From Yoonia sp. (lineage in GTDB: Bacteria > Pseudomonadota > Alphaproteobacteria > Rhodobacterales > Rhodobacteraceae), in NCBI GenBank assembly GCA_029252195.1, contig JAQXBV010000009.1, positions 1 through 63,662 on the forward strand: a stretch of 63,662 nt of DNA, read 5' to 3'. The position numbers and the translations under genes were made by a program. This document shows positions 26,616 through 36,516 of the stretch, in pieces. Numbering within the stretch: the first letter of the stretch is position 1; every line of letters starts with the position of its first letter. The notes under the pieces were generated by a model that was not told the DNA's origin, searched no databases, and saw only the letters and a list, made by a program, of their open reading frames with translations.

Positions 26616-27770
26616 TTACTTAACAGAGCCGGCCAATAGGCCACGCACCAAATATTTTTGCATTGCGAAGAAAACTGCGAGCGGCACGGCAATCGAGACA
26701 AAGGCGGCCGTCGCCAAAATCTCCCAATTACCGCCACGGGTGCCCAACAGCTCGACAATTTGGTTGGTCATAACGGTGGTTTGGCCCGTGCTGTCGATCA
26801 AGAACACTTTGGCGACCAGCAGATCATTCCATGTCCATAAGAACTGGAAAATCGCAAAGGAAGCCAAGGCAGGAAAGGACAGCGGTAGGATGATCTTGGT
26901 GAAAATCTGAAAATCGGTCGCGCCGTCAACTTTGGCGTTTTCGATAATATCCCGTGGCAGGCCCACCATATAGTTGCGCAGCAGATAGATCGCGAGCGGC
27001 AGACCAAATCCGGTATGGGCGAGCCAGACGCCCAGATACCCTTTCCCGATCCCGATATTGAGGTGGAAGCGCAGCAGTGGAATAAGTGCGAGTTGCAGCG
27101 GCACCACAAGCAACCCCACAACAACCGCAACCAAGATCGCACGGCCCGGAAAATCCATCCACGCCAGCGCATAGGCTGCAAAGGCCGCAATCACGATCGG
27201 GATGATGGTCGCGGGGATCGTCACGGTCAGCGTGTTGAAGAACGCCTTTGCCATGCCCTCGGAATTGCTTGGGTCAAACAGCATGGAGCGGTAGTTATCA
27301 AAGGTGAATTCAGGCGGCGTCTGGGCCGTCGCAAAAACGCGCTGCCCCCTGCCCGTCATCTCTGTCGGACTGGTCCAGACATAGTCGCCGTTTGCCTGCA
27401 CGGCAATGGTCTGGCCGTCGCCTAAGTCGGCCGTGTCGCCCGCGACATAGGCATCAATCGCGCGCGAAGAGACCCCCCAAGCGCCAATCTCGGCTTTGCC
27501 CGCGACGCCGTAAAGATTGCCGCGAATGACATAAACGCCGTTTTCCAAAACCTGCACGCCCGGCTCGTCAGGATTGGCGGTGCGCAGGGTCACGTTTTGC
27601 TCGGAGTTGAACAGCGACTGCCACCAGCCGTTGGTTGAAATCTGATCGGCGGAGCGGAACGACGAGACAAACAGACCTGCGGTCGGGAACAACCAAAGCA
27701 GCACCAAAACCGCGACCGAAATATTGACCGCCCAGCTAAGCCCCGACTTCTTACCAGCAAGATTATCCAT
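26616..27770 (-). CDS. aglG: Alpha-glucoside ABC permease AglG
   Basis: A 384-residue MalG-type permease. The first helix (about residues 14-34) is followed by a large periplasmic insertion of about 110 residues rich in Gly and Val, then five helices. The cytoplasmic EAA loop is at ENAKVDGATDFQIFTKIILPLS. It pairs with AglF in the inner membrane. Its start overlaps the aglF stop by one base, so the two are translationally coupled. Confidence 0.92.
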   Translation of the reverse strand: MDNLAGKKSGLSWAVNISVAVLVLLWLFPTAGLFVSSFRSADQISTNGWWQSLFNSEQNVTLRTANPDEPGVQVLENGVYVIRGNLYGVAGKAEIGAWGVSSRAIDAYVAGDTADLGDGQTIAVQANGDYVWTSPTEMTGRGQRVFATAQTPPEFTFDNYRSMLFDPSNSEGMAKAFFNTLTVTIPATIIPIVIAAFAAYALAWMDFPGRAILVAVVVGLLVVPLQLALIPLLRFHLNIGIGKGYLGVWLAHTGFGLPLAIYLLRNYMVGLPRDIIENAKVDGATDFQIFTKIILPLSFPALASFAIFQFLWTWNDLLVAKVFLIDSTGQTTVMTNQIVELLGTRGGNWEILATAAFVSIAVPLAVFFAMQKYLVRGLLAGSVK

Positions 27771-29005
27771 CAGCGCATCTCCTTACGAACGTTCCAGACG
27801 TTCCAGATCAGAATGGGTGACACCATCAACATGATAACAATCGCCGCCGCAGAGCCGACGCCCCAGTCATTGGCGCGGAACAGTTGCTCGAACATATAGT
27901 TGGCCAAAACTTGGGTTTCCCATTGGCCGTTGGACATCGCGAAGACGATATCAAACACCTTGAGAACCGTGAGTGTGATCGTCGTCCAGACCACCACAAT
28001 CGTGCCTGCGATCTGCGGCATCTTAATCTTGAAAAACACCTGAAACACATTGGCGCCGTCCACGATGGCCGCTTCGATAGTCTCTTCTGGCACACCACGC
28101 AGAGCAGCGGACAAGATCACCATGGCAAAGCCTGTCTGAATCCAGATCAACACCACCATCAACAGGAGCGAGTTCCAAGTGGGTGTTGTCAGCCACGTTT
28201 GCGGCTCGCCGTAAGGGTAATCAAAGGTGAAAACGCCAAAGAACGCGCCGACCCCCATGATCGCGCCAATGACGCAGATCGCCACGACACACGCCGCGCC
28301 GATGCCACCCAATAGGGTGCGCTCGTGGTGACTGGGCCGCATCCGCTTACGCGCCGTGGTATAGCCGACGTAGGCCAAAGTCGCAACAAAACAGGCGACC
28401 AATGCCGCAGGTACAAGGCGCAAAATCAGGAATGACCCCATACCGCCATCAAACTGCAACCAGACCGCGTTGAGGACGCCAATCTGGTTGGTATCCACCG
28501 GCCGCGTGTCATAGATCAGCTTGAAAATCACCGAGGCCCCGACGAAGGAAATCGCCATCGGCATGAAAATCAGAGACTTCGCAAAATTACCCCAGCGGAT
28601 ACGGTCGGTCAGCTGTGCCGCCAGTAAACCAAAAGCGGTCGAGGCAGCAGGCACAATGATCAGCCACAGAACGTTGTTGTTCATCGCTTCCCAAAACTTG
28701 GGCTGCGACAGCATCTGGCGGTAATTGTCGAGACCGACAAAGGCGTTACCTGCATTGCGATCCGTCAATGAAAACCAAAGCGTCGCGAAGACAGGATAAA
28801 CGAGATAAAGCCCCAAGGCGATCATCGCAGGCAGCAGGAAAAGCCACGGGCGGACCATATTGGCGCGGTGGATATTGCGACCGGCGTTCACACCCTTTGC
28901 GGGAAACAGCACTTTGTCGAGGAATTGGTTTGAGAAGTAAAAGTAGCCGATACAGCCACTGACGCCAATAAATACGGTGATAAGACCCTGTAGTGCAGGA
29001 TTCAT
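27770..29005 (-). CDS. aglF: Alpha-glucoside ABC permease AglF
   Basis: A 411-residue MalF-type permease with about eight hydrophobic segments. The EAA loop is at EAAIVDGANVFQVFFKIKMPQ. A periplasmic stretch between helices carries the GEPQTWLTTPTWNS segment. It forms the heterodimeric channel with AglG. About 87 bp separate it from aglE, with no terminator recognised. Confidence 0.92.
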   Translation of the reverse strand: MNPALQGLITVFIGVSGCIGYFYFSNQFLDKVLFPAKGVNAGRNIHRANMVRPWLFLLPAMIALGLYLVYPVFATLWFSLTDRNAGNAFVGLDNYRQMLSQPKFWEAMNNNVLWLIIVPAASTAFGLLAAQLTDRIRWGNFAKSLIFMPMAISFVGASVIFKLIYDTRPVDTNQIGVLNAVWLQFDGGMGSFLILRLVPAALVACFVATLAYVGYTTARKRMRPSHHERTLLGGIGAACVVAICVIGAIMGVGAFFGVFTFDYPYGEPQTWLTTPTWNSLLLMVVLIWIQTGFAMVILSAALRGVPEETIEAAIVDGANVFQVFFKIKMPQIAGTIVVVWTTITLTVLKVFDIVFAMSNGQWETQVLANYMFEQLFRANDWGVGSAAAIVIMLMVSPILIWNVWNVRKEMR

Positions 29006-29092
29006 AGTCGCCCCTCCCCAAAGTTAACCAGTGTTGAGATGAACCGCCCTTCGGAAAAGGGCGGCTCTTTTTGCTGAAGTAAACGTTACCGC

Positions 29093-30358
29093 TTACTTGA
29101 TTGCGTCCCAAGACGCTTGGATCTCGTCTGCAACTGCCTGCGCATCTTTGCCGCCAGCGTAGTCAACCATGCCAGTCCAGAAGGATCCTGCACCCACGGC
29201 ACCAGGCATCAGGTCGGAGCCGTCGAAACGGAATGTTGTAGCTGCAAGCAAGATGTCGTTCATCTTTGCTGTTGCCGCGTCAGAGAACTTGGACGTGTCA
29301 ACACCCATGTGTGGTGTCAAGAAACCGCCAAGCGCCATCCAAGTCTCATGGGCTTCTGGTGTTTCCAAGTAAGCGATCAGCTCGTTTGCAGCGTCAGATG
29401 GGTTGGTGATGGCCCAAACTGTACCCGCACCCAGAACTGGCGCACCAAGGTCTTTTTCAGCGTAAGCTGGGAAGTAGAAGAAGTCCGCATCCTGACCAAC
29501 AACCGTGCCTTCTGGGAAGAACGCAGGGATGAAGGACGCCTGACGGTGCATGTAGCACTGTGGTGGCGAAGAGAAGAGACCCTTAGGGCTGTCACGGAAG
29601 TCTGTTGTTGCAACAGTACCGGCACCACCAGCAACGTAAGCGTCGTTACGGGCAAATGCGCCGAACTCTTCGATTGCAGCGACAACCTTTGGATCGTTGA
29701 ATTTCAGGTCGTTCTTAACCCAAGCATCGTAATCCGCAGGCGTTTGTGTGCGCAGCATCATGTCTTCAACCCAGTCGGTCGCTGGCCAGCCAGTCGCACC
29801 ACCGGAACCCAGACCGATACACCAAGGTGTGCCACCGTCGGCTACGATTTGGTCTGTCAGTGTCTTGAGGTCTTCCATGGATGTTGGAACCTCATAGCCA
29901 GCGTCTTCAAAGTTCTCAGGGGAATACCAAACCAGGGACTTCACGTCGACTTTGTAGAAGAAACCATAAAGGCTGTCAGCGCCGTCTGCGCCTGCATATG
30001 TACCCAGATCAACCCAAGACTGGCCAGCCGCATAGTTTTCCTTCACCCAGTCAGCAGTGCCATCAGCAAGTGGCGTCAAGAAGCCGCGCTTTGCCATATC
30101 AGCGGCCAGACCTGGCTGCGGGAATACCGCGACGTTTGGTGCGGAACCAGCTTCAGCGTCGATCATGATCTGCTGTTCGAAGCTGTCAGAACCAACGTAG
30201 TTAACTTCGTGGCCGGATGCGGCTGCGAAACCAGCAAGCACCTTTTCGACGTTCTCTTGGTCTGGCCCAAGCCATGGACCAAATACAGTGAGCTGCTCGG
30301 CCTGAGCAACTGTGCCCAGAGCCATAATAGCGGCGCCCAAATAAAGTGACTTTTTCAT
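29093..30358 (-). CDS. aglE: Alpha-glucoside-binding periplasmic protein
   Basis: A 421-residue family 1 solute-binding protein. The signal peptide is MKKSLYLGAAIMALGTVAQA, cleaved before Glu21; there is no lipobox. The mature protein shows the usual two-lobe SBP pattern, with TPWCIGLGSGGATGWPATDW as a sugar-site segment. It delivers alpha-glucosides to AglFG. ATG 30358 is supported by GGGAGG upstream. It is the promoter-proximal gene of aglEFGAK, opposite aglR. Its codon choice (many GGT, GTT and AAG) looks like a highly expressed gene. Confidence 0.94.
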   Translation of the reverse strand: MKKSLYLGAAIMALGTVAQAEQLTVFGPWLGPDQENVEKVLAGFAAASGHEVNYVGSDSFEQQIMIDAEAGSAPNVAVFPQPGLAADMAKRGFLTPLADGTADWVKENYAAGQSWVDLGTYAGADGADSLYGFFYKVDVKSLVWYSPENFEDAGYEVPTSMEDLKTLTDQIVADGGTPWCIGLGSGGATGWPATDWVEDMMLRTQTPADYDAWVKNDLKFNDPKVVAAIEEFGAFARNDAYVAGGAGTVATTDFRDSPKGLFSSPPQCYMHRQASFIPAFFPEGTVVGQDADFFYFPAYAEKDLGAPVLGAGTVWAITNPSDAANELIAYLETPEAHETWMALGGFLTPHMGVDTSKFSDAATAKMNDILLAATTFRFDGSDLMPGAVGAGSFWTGMVDYAGGKDAQAVADEIQASWDAIK

Positions 30359-30694
30359 TGTCGTCCTCCCATTTGCGCAAACTTGCGCGTCATATCCATG
30401 CACCCTGCGGCGCATTCTCATGCAAGTAAATTACGTAACACTGCGCGTATTCTACATGCTCAGCAAAATCGGGCAATTTCCAACGATTCCGCAACCTCCC
30501 CCGCTTTGGAATCACTTTCAAAGCGCTTTGGCTGCCAAGACGTTTGTCGATCTCCTCTTACAAGTCAAGAAATTATTACCAAAATAGGCTTCCAATATAG
30601 AATTATGACCGAATGCAAAAAAAGCCGCGAGACCCTTTGACGTTTCAAAAATCTGCCCGTATCGTCAAAGAAATTGAAAGCGCTTTGAGTACAA
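30359..30694. promoter_or_regulatory. Divergent aglE / aglR control region
   Basis: A 336-bp gene-free region. It contains TTTGCGCAAA at 30372-30381 close to aglE, the 12-bp palindrome CAAAGCGCTTTG at 30519-30530 in the middle, and AAAGCGCTTT at 30677-30686 just before aglR. The two AAAGCGCTTT cores have the CG-centred symmetry of LacI-family operators. They are probably bound by AglR to control both directions. Confidence 0.6.
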
Positions 30695-31729
30695 ATGAAC
30701 CTGAAACAACTCTCGTCTGCCCTCGGGCTTAGCCAGACAACCGTGAGCCGCGCGCTCAACGGGTATCCGGAGGTCTCGGAAGCCACGCGGTTGCGGGTGC
30801 AGACGGCAGCGCGCAAACACAATTACAATCCCAGCTCGCGCGCAAAGGGATTGGCTACAGGCAAAGCACTGGCAATCGGTCATGTGATCCCTGTCTCGAC
30901 GAAACATGAAATGGTGAACCCGATCTTCGGCGACTTTATCGCGGGCGCCGGCGAGACCTATTCGCGCAATGGCTATGAGATGATCCTCTCCATCGTGAAT
31001 GATGTGGATGAGGAAAGCGTCTATCGCGGCCTCAAATCGCGCCATGCGGTTGACGGGGTTGTCGTGCACGGCCCGACGCTCAATGACCCGCGCATCCCGC
31101 TTCTGACCGAAATTGGTCTGCCCTTTGTTGTCCACGGGCGTTCGTCGGGGGCCACCAGCCCCTACGCTTGGCTGGACGTCAACAACAAGCGGGCCTTCAA
31201 CCGTGCCGCGAATTTTCTCTATGATCTGGGGCACCGCCGTATTGGTCTGGTCAACGGGCTTGAAGGCATGGATTTCGCGCATCGCCGCCGCGCAGGCTAT
31301 GAAGAGACTTTGCGAGCCAACGGGATCCCTATCGATACCGCGCTGCTACGTTCCGGCGAGATGACCGAAGACTTCGGGTTTCAATCGACCCGCGATATGC
31401 TGGCGCTTGAGCGCCCGCCGACGGCGATCATAACGGCCTCGATGATCTCTGCACTTGGCGTGCGCCGCGCCATTGAAGACGCGGGTCTGGTGATGGGCCG
31501 CGATGTATCGGTCCTGACCCATGACGATGTGCTCTCATACTTGCGCAATGGCGCAGATATCCCGATTTTCACCTCGACCCGTTCTTCGGTGCGCGAAGCG
31601 GGCCGGCTGTTGGCCGAAATGCTGCTTGCCGAAATCGCCGAGCCATCGGATACCCCGCCCAACCTCTTACTCGAAGCAGAACTGATGGTGGGCCTTTCCA
31701 CCGGCCCTGCCCCCACGGACATGCCATGA
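30695..31729 (+). CDS. aglR: LacI-family regulator of alpha-glucoside use
   Basis: A 344-residue LacI/GalR repressor. It has the N-terminal HTH MNLKQLSSALGLSQTTVSRALNGYPEVSE, the hinge region NYNPSSRAKGLATGKA and a periplasmic-binding-like effector domain with TAIITASMISALGVRRA. The ATG at 30695 has no good Shine-Dalgarno, and an operator-like AAAGCGCTTT ends 8 bp before it, so repression may act on initiation as well as promoter access. Its stop overlaps the next start (ATGA), linking it to the beta-glucosidase and glucokinase genes. Confidence 0.92.
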   Translation: MNLKQLSSALGLSQTTVSRALNGYPEVSEATRLRVQTAARKHNYNPSSRAKGLATGKALAIGHVIPVSTKHEMVNPIFGDFIAGAGETYSRNGYEMILSIVNDVDEESVYRGLKSRHAVDGVVVHGPTLNDPRIPLLTEIGLPFVVHGRSSGATSPYAWLDVNNKRAFNRAANFLYDLGHRRIGLVNGLEGMDFAHRRRAGYEETLRANGIPIDTALLRSGEMTEDFGFQSTRDMLALERPPTAIITASMISALGVRRAIEDAGLVMGRDVSVLTHDDVLSYLRNGADIPIFTSTRSSVREAGRLLAEMLLAEIAEPSDTPPNLLLEAELMVGLSTGPAPTDMP

Positions 31730-33051
31730 ACTTCACACGCGCCGATTTTCCGGAAGGTTTCGTCTTTGGAGCCGCCACCGCTGCTTATCAGATTGAAGGG
31801 CACAGCTTTGGCGGTGCTGGAGCAACCCATTGGGACACATTCGCAGCCACCCCTGGAAATGTAATCCGCGCCGAGGATGGGGCTGTCGCTTGCGATCACT
31901 ACCACAGGTTCGAGGGTGATCTGGATTTGCTGCGCGACGCAGATATGGACGCCTACCGCTTCTCCACAAGCTGGGCGCGGGTCATGTCGGACGGCAAAAC
32001 CGTCAACCCCGAGGGCCTTGATTTCTACGACCGGTTGACCGACGCCATTCTGGAGCGTGGCCTGAAACCGTTCCAAACACTTTATCACTGGGAGTTGCCA
32101 TCCGCGCTGGCCGACAGAGGCGGCTGGATGAACCGCGATACGGTTTTGCGGTTCGGCGATTATGTCGACGCGATCACTGACAAAATTGGCAGCCGCATGG
32201 CCTCGATCGCGACGATCAACGAGCCGTGGTGCGTATCTTATCTCTCGCACTTCCTCGGCCACCACGCACCGGGCCTGCGCGATATCCGCGCCACCGCCCG
32301 CTCCATGCACCACATCAACCTCGCCCACGGTCTGGCGATGTCGCGGATGCGCGCTAAGGGGATGGACACCTGTGGGATCGTGCTCAACTTTGAATATGCA
32401 CACCCCGCCAGTGACAGCCACGCTGACATCAATGCGGCTGCGACCCAAGACGCGCTTTATAACCGCTGGTTCATCGAAAGCGTCACCAAAGGCACCTACC
32501 CTGCCGAGGCCCTCGCGGGTCTGTCCCCCCACATGCCAGAAGGCTGGCAAGACGACATGGCTGAGATCAGTCAGCCGATTGATTTCTTGGGCGTCAATTA
32601 CTACACACGCAACACGATTTCGGCGGACCCGGACGCAGCTTGGCCGCACATCAAAAGCGTGACTGGCCCGCTCGACAAGACTCAAATGGGCTGGGAAATT
32701 TACCCTGACGGGCTGCACTATTTCCTCACCCGCGCCGCCCGTGATTACGTCGGCGACCTGCCGATCTACGTCACGGAAAACGGCATGGCATGGGACGACC
32801 ACGTCGAAAATGGCACAGTCTATGACCCGGTTAGAACGCAATTCGTCTCGGACCATTTTGCCGCCGCAAAACGTGCGATCTCTGACGGAGCGAATGTAAA
32901 AGGGTTCTTCTACTGGTCGCTGTTGGACAATTTTGAATGGGCCTTTGGCTATGAAAAGCGGTTCGGCATGGTCCACGTCGACTTCGACACCTTGAAGCGC
33001 ACCCCAAAAGCGTCTTATCACGCTCTCAAATACGCAATCGCACGCAACTAA
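31726..33051 (+). CDS. GH1 beta-glucosidase
   Basis: A 441-residue cytoplasmic glycoside hydrolase family 1 enzyme. The acid/base is Glu166 in TINEPW and the nucleophile is Glu351 in YVTENG; the N-terminal signature FVFGAATAAYQIEG and FYWSLLDNFEWAFGY near the end complete the aglycone and glucose sites. It releases glucose from beta-glucosides. Translation is coupled to aglR; glucokinase follows 13 bp downstream. Confidence 0.95.
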   Translation: MNFTRADFPEGFVFGAATAAYQIEGHSFGGAGATHWDTFAATPGNVIRAEDGAVACDHYHRFEGDLDLLRDADMDAYRFSTSWARVMSDGKTVNPEGLDFYDRLTDAILERGLKPFQTLYHWELPSALADRGGWMNRDTVLRFGDYVDAITDKIGSRMASIATINEPWCVSYLSHFLGHHAPGLRDIRATARSMHHINLAHGLAMSRMRAKGMDTCGIVLNFEYAHPASDSHADINAAATQDALYNRWFIESVTKGTYPAEALAGLSPHMPEGWQDDMAEISQPIDFLGVNYYTRNTISADPDAAWPHIKSVTGPLDKTQMGWEIYPDGLHYFLTRAARDYVGDLPIYVTENGMAWDDHVENGTVYDPVRTQFVSDHFAAAKRAISDGANVKGFFYWSLLDNFEWAFGYEKRFGMVHVDFDTLKRTPKASYHALKYAIARN

Positions 33052-33064
33052 GGGCACGTCCGTC

Positions 33065-34045
33065 ATGGCACATCCAAAAGACACCTATTCCCTTGTTGCC
33101 GACATCGGCGGCACCAATACACGAGTGGCGCTGGCTGACGGTAAGAAAATCGTCGATGGCACAGTGCGGCGATATTCCAACGTTGACTATCCAGGGCTTG
33201 AGACGGTCTTACGCCGGTACATCGCGGACGAAGGCGGTGTTGATCCGATCGCCGCCTGCGTGGCTGTTGCGGGACCAGTGCGCGAAGGTCGCGCAACGAT
33301 GACCAATCTTGACTGGACCATCGATAAAGACACGCTGATCCGTGCAACAGGTGCCGAAACTGTCGCGATCCTGAATGACCTCCAGGCACAGGGCCACGCG
33401 CTGGGGCACTTGGAGGAATCCAATATCCGGACAATCATTGACGGGCCAAGTGCCGGCTCCAACGCCGCGATGCTCGTGGTTGGCGTCGGCACCGGCTTTA
33501 ATGCGGCTCCGGTATTTCAGACCGAAAGCGGGCGTCTGGTGACTCCGTCGGAAAGCGGGCACGCTAATTTGCCAATTCGGACAGAACGCGAGTTGCAGCT
33601 TTGCCAGTTTGTATCTACTGCCCACGGCTTTCCTGCCGTCGAAGACGTCTTATCGGGGCGCGGACTTGAACGAGTCTATGCGTTTTTGGGCGTCGAGGCC
33701 GGCGCACCAAAAGAGATGGGGGCCGCCGACATTATGGCATCGATGTCGTCCAAGAGTGACGCCCGTGCGCAGGAAGCCGTTGAGATGTTCACGCGTATTC
33801 TCGGCACAGTGTGCGGCAACCTTTCATTGATCCAACTTCCCTTCGGTGGCGTCTATTTGGTGGGCGGTGTCGCCCGCGCCTTTGCACCCTATCTTAACGA
33901 GTCTGGATTTGCTGAAGCCTTCCGCGACAAAGGCCGTTTTGCTGGTTTCATGAGCAATTTCAAGGTGAGTGTCATCGAGGATGATTACGCGGCACTCACG
34001 GGCTCCGCAGCACATCTCGCAAGCCTTGTGGCGTCAGACCTGTAA
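33065..34045 (+). CDS. glk: Glucokinase (Glk family)
   Basis: A 326-residue glucokinase of the bacterial Glk (not ROK) family. It has the phosphate loop LVADIGGTNTRVALADG, the glucose-binding segment AILNDLQAQGHAL, the ATP-binding VVGVGTGFNAAPV and SESGHANLP. It phosphorylates the glucose released by AglA and the beta-glucosidase to glucose 6-phosphate, feeding the zwf-pgl-pgi genes also in this window. It is the last gene of the aglR unit and ends 16 bp before the convergent cckA end. Confidence 0.95.
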   Translation: MAHPKDTYSLVADIGGTNTRVALADGKKIVDGTVRRYSNVDYPGLETVLRRYIADEGGVDPIAACVAVAGPVREGRATMTNLDWTIDKDTLIRATGAETVAILNDLQAQGHALGHLEESNIRTIIDGPSAGSNAAMLVVGVGTGFNAAPVFQTESGRLVTPSESGHANLPIRTERELQLCQFVSTAHGFPAVEDVLSGRGLERVYAFLGVEAGAPKEMGAADIMASMSSKSDARAQEAVEMFTRILGTVCGNLSLIQLPFGGVYLVGGVARAFAPYLNESGFAEAFRDKGRFAGFMSNFKVSVIEDDYAALTGSAAHLASLVASDL

Positions 34046-34061
34046 GCTGAACCGCACGACT

Positions 34062-36407
34062 TTATGCCGAAAGGCGCATATCCTGTACCTGGTTCTGTAC
34101 AGTCGTCGTCAAAACGTTAAGTGAAAACGGCTTGGGCAAGAACACGGAATGCGCGATCCGCGGCACGTCTTCTCCAAATGCATCTTCGGCCTAGCCGGAT
34201 ACGAAAACTACGCGCGTCTCTGGGCGATCAATCAAAGCTTCACGCACCCAAGTTGGGCCATTCATCCCTGGCATGATCACATCCGTTACAAAAACATCCA
34301 CGACCAGATCAGGGTCACTGAGCATCGCGAGCGCATTTTCCGCACTATCTGCCTCTAGAACCGTATAGCCACGCAATCGCAATGCACGGGACGCAAAGGC
34401 CCGCACAGGCGCCTCGTCTTCAACCAACAAGACGACCCCATCATCGGATCCCGTCATCTGCGGCGGCGCTGTGATCTTTACCACAGGCGCAGCTCCAACT
34501 GTCACCTCGTGCACAGGAAATAATAAAGAGAACTCGGTGCCGCGACCCACTTCACTTTCCGCGAAAATGAACCCACCCGTCTGTTTGACGATACCATAAG
34601 CAGTCGAAAGGCCCAGCCCAGTACCCTCGCCTGTCCGTTTGGTGGTATAAAATGGTTCAAATATTTTATGGAGCTTTTCAGGCGCGATGCCATGCCCCTC
34701 ATCAATGACTTTGACCAAAACATAGTGGCCCGGAGGAACTATTGCGCGATCACGCACAACTTTTTCTTCCAGCACAAGGTTTTCTGTGACAACGCGGATT
34801 TCGCCTCCCCCTTGCATGGCGTCGCGTGCGTTGACCACAAGGTTCATCAAGACCTGCTCCAGCTGACGCTTGTCGGCCTTGATGGTGCCGAGTTCCTGAT
34901 CATGGGTCAAAGACAGCGTGACTTTCTCACCAACCAATCGGTTCAAAAGGTGGGTCAAATCAGACAAAGTATCACGTAAATCGATGACTTCGGGTTGCAG
35001 ATTTTGCTTGCGTGAAAAGGCCAGAAGCCGCCCCACAAGGCTTGCTGCCCTGTTTGCATTTTGGTGAATTTGAATCAGGTCACCATAGTTTTGGTCGCCC
35101 TGATCATGGCGTAACAAGAGGAGGTCGCAATGACCGGAAATCGCTGTTAGCAAATTATTGAAATCATGCGCAACGCCGCCTGCGAGCTGCCCAATCGCCT
35201 GCATCTTCTGGCTTTGAACAAATTGCGCCTCCAGTGTCTTAAGTTCGGTCACATCATTCAGGACGGCAATCAAATGCGGATCGACAGCCCCACCAGCCGA
35301 ATTCAGCGTCACTTGCACAAAGGTATCGTGATTATCTCCGCGACCACGCAAAAATTGCGATACATTTCCGCCGCGCCCTTCAATCGCTTCACGGACCCAG
35401 TCACCAATTGGACGCCCGAGACCATCAAGGACGTCGCCAATCCGTTTGCCTTCCGTCGAAGCAATATCCAACAAGGTGCGCGCCTCGCGGTTTGACGCCA
35501 GAACCACGCCATCTGGTGACACCTTCAAGAGCGGCACAGGCAGATCTTCAATGGCTTCCCATTCCGCGACAAGCTCGCGCGGCGCAGCCATAGAAGCCTC
35601 ACCTTTCCCTCAAGGAATCAAGTAAATCTCACGGCGGCCGGCCATCGTCTCCACGATCGCAACGGTTACGCTTATTTCCGCATTTGCTGCCTTGATTTTA
35701 TAAGTGCAGCCATTGCGGAAAACCCCGTCGGCGAAGACTTCTGCTGCGGACTTTGGGCGGAAGCCCAAGAGCGTCCGGCACGTTTCGTTGACAAATAGGA
35801 CCGCACCGCGCGAACCAAATGTCATCATCAGAATGCCCAAGCTTTGGCCCGGACCTTGGGGCGAAACTTTCCCAGTGCTATTCTCGCAAATCCGCCACAA
35901 AAATTCGTTTTTATCGACTCCGATAACAGACACGCGGAAATGACCACTTCGCGTGGCCACAACATCTTTTGCACTTCCCGTGGTTTCGGCCTGCGTAAGG
36001 AGGCGATACAAAACGGCATCTGGGCTCGCGATAATTTCGGTAAGCAGCACCGTGAGGCTCTTTCCAACTGCGCCAGCAAATCGCCGCTGGGCAACTTCAC
36101 TACACGCCGAAATATCGCCGTCAGCACTGGTCAAAAACGCCATGTCCGGATCATGGGCGACAAGGTTCTCTACCGTCGATTTCAGAGAGTCCGCTTCACG
36201 GCCCTGCGCGATCAACTGTGCAAAGTTTTTCAACGTCCCAAACACGCAAACGATCGCAGCCGCAAGAAGTGACGCCTGAACGATCGGCACAGTGAAAAAG
36301 ACGGCCGCTACAAACAACAAGAACGCGAATAGGGCAAAAACGCTCGTAAAAGCGATCAAACCCTTGCGATCTACAACGCGCATTTCTCGATGGTCTATAG
36401 CAGTCAA
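34062..36407 (-). pseudogene. cckA: cckA-type hybrid histidine kinase with two in-frame stop codons
   Basis: One continuous frame of 781 codons encodes a CckA-like kinase: two N-terminal membrane helices (residues ~16-58), PAS-like region, second PAS, HisKA with H-box QAIGQLAGGVAHDFNNLL, HATPase with DEGHGIAPEKL and GTGLGLSTAYG, and a receiver (LLVEDEAPVRAFASRAL, VTDVIMPG). TGA at 35610-35612 cuts it after REIYLIP, and TAG at 34191-34193 cuts the receiver after RVVFVSG. The frame continues with the expected AEDAFGEDVPRI and FLPKPFS to TAA at 34062. Translation could restart at ATG 35591 (upstream GGTGAGG), giving a 466-residue soluble kinase without membrane helices and with a truncated receiver. 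CckA feeds the ChpT-CtrA phosphorelay, which is not essential in studied Rhodobacterales. Confidence 0.85.
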
Positions 36408-36452
36408 AGTAAGTCTTCCTGTGCTGTGGACCCAAATTTAAGGCACGAAGAG

Positions 36453-36467
36453 TTAACATCGCCTTAA
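36453..36467. promoter_or_regulatory. Candidate CtrA site upstream of cckA
   Basis: TTAACATCGCCTTAA is a perfect TTAA-N7-TTAA, ending 46 bp upstream of the cckA start codon. It would let CtrA control the gene for its own upstream kinase. Confidence 0.6.
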
Positions 36468-36516
36468 GATCTTCACTCAAAGCTGTAGACCCCCCATTTA
36501 GCAACCCTAGGTTGAC

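Noticed and set aside
29117..30349. 410-codon plus-strand frame opposite aglE
   Set aside because: Antisense to a biased gene with a clear signal peptide and SBP fold; the translation is Cys- and Trp-rich without domain pattern.
31381..33084. Long open frame antisense to the GH1 beta-glucosidase (567 codons)
   Set aside because: It arises from codon bias opposite a clearly functional GH1 gene and resembles no family; the sense strand has catalytic motifs in the right order.
34191..35612. Programmed stop-codon readthrough (selenocysteine or pyrrolysine) in cckA
   Set aside because: Two different stops (TGA and TAG) at sites where relatives have ordinary residues, with no selenocysteine-type hairpin recognised; simple mutations are more likely.
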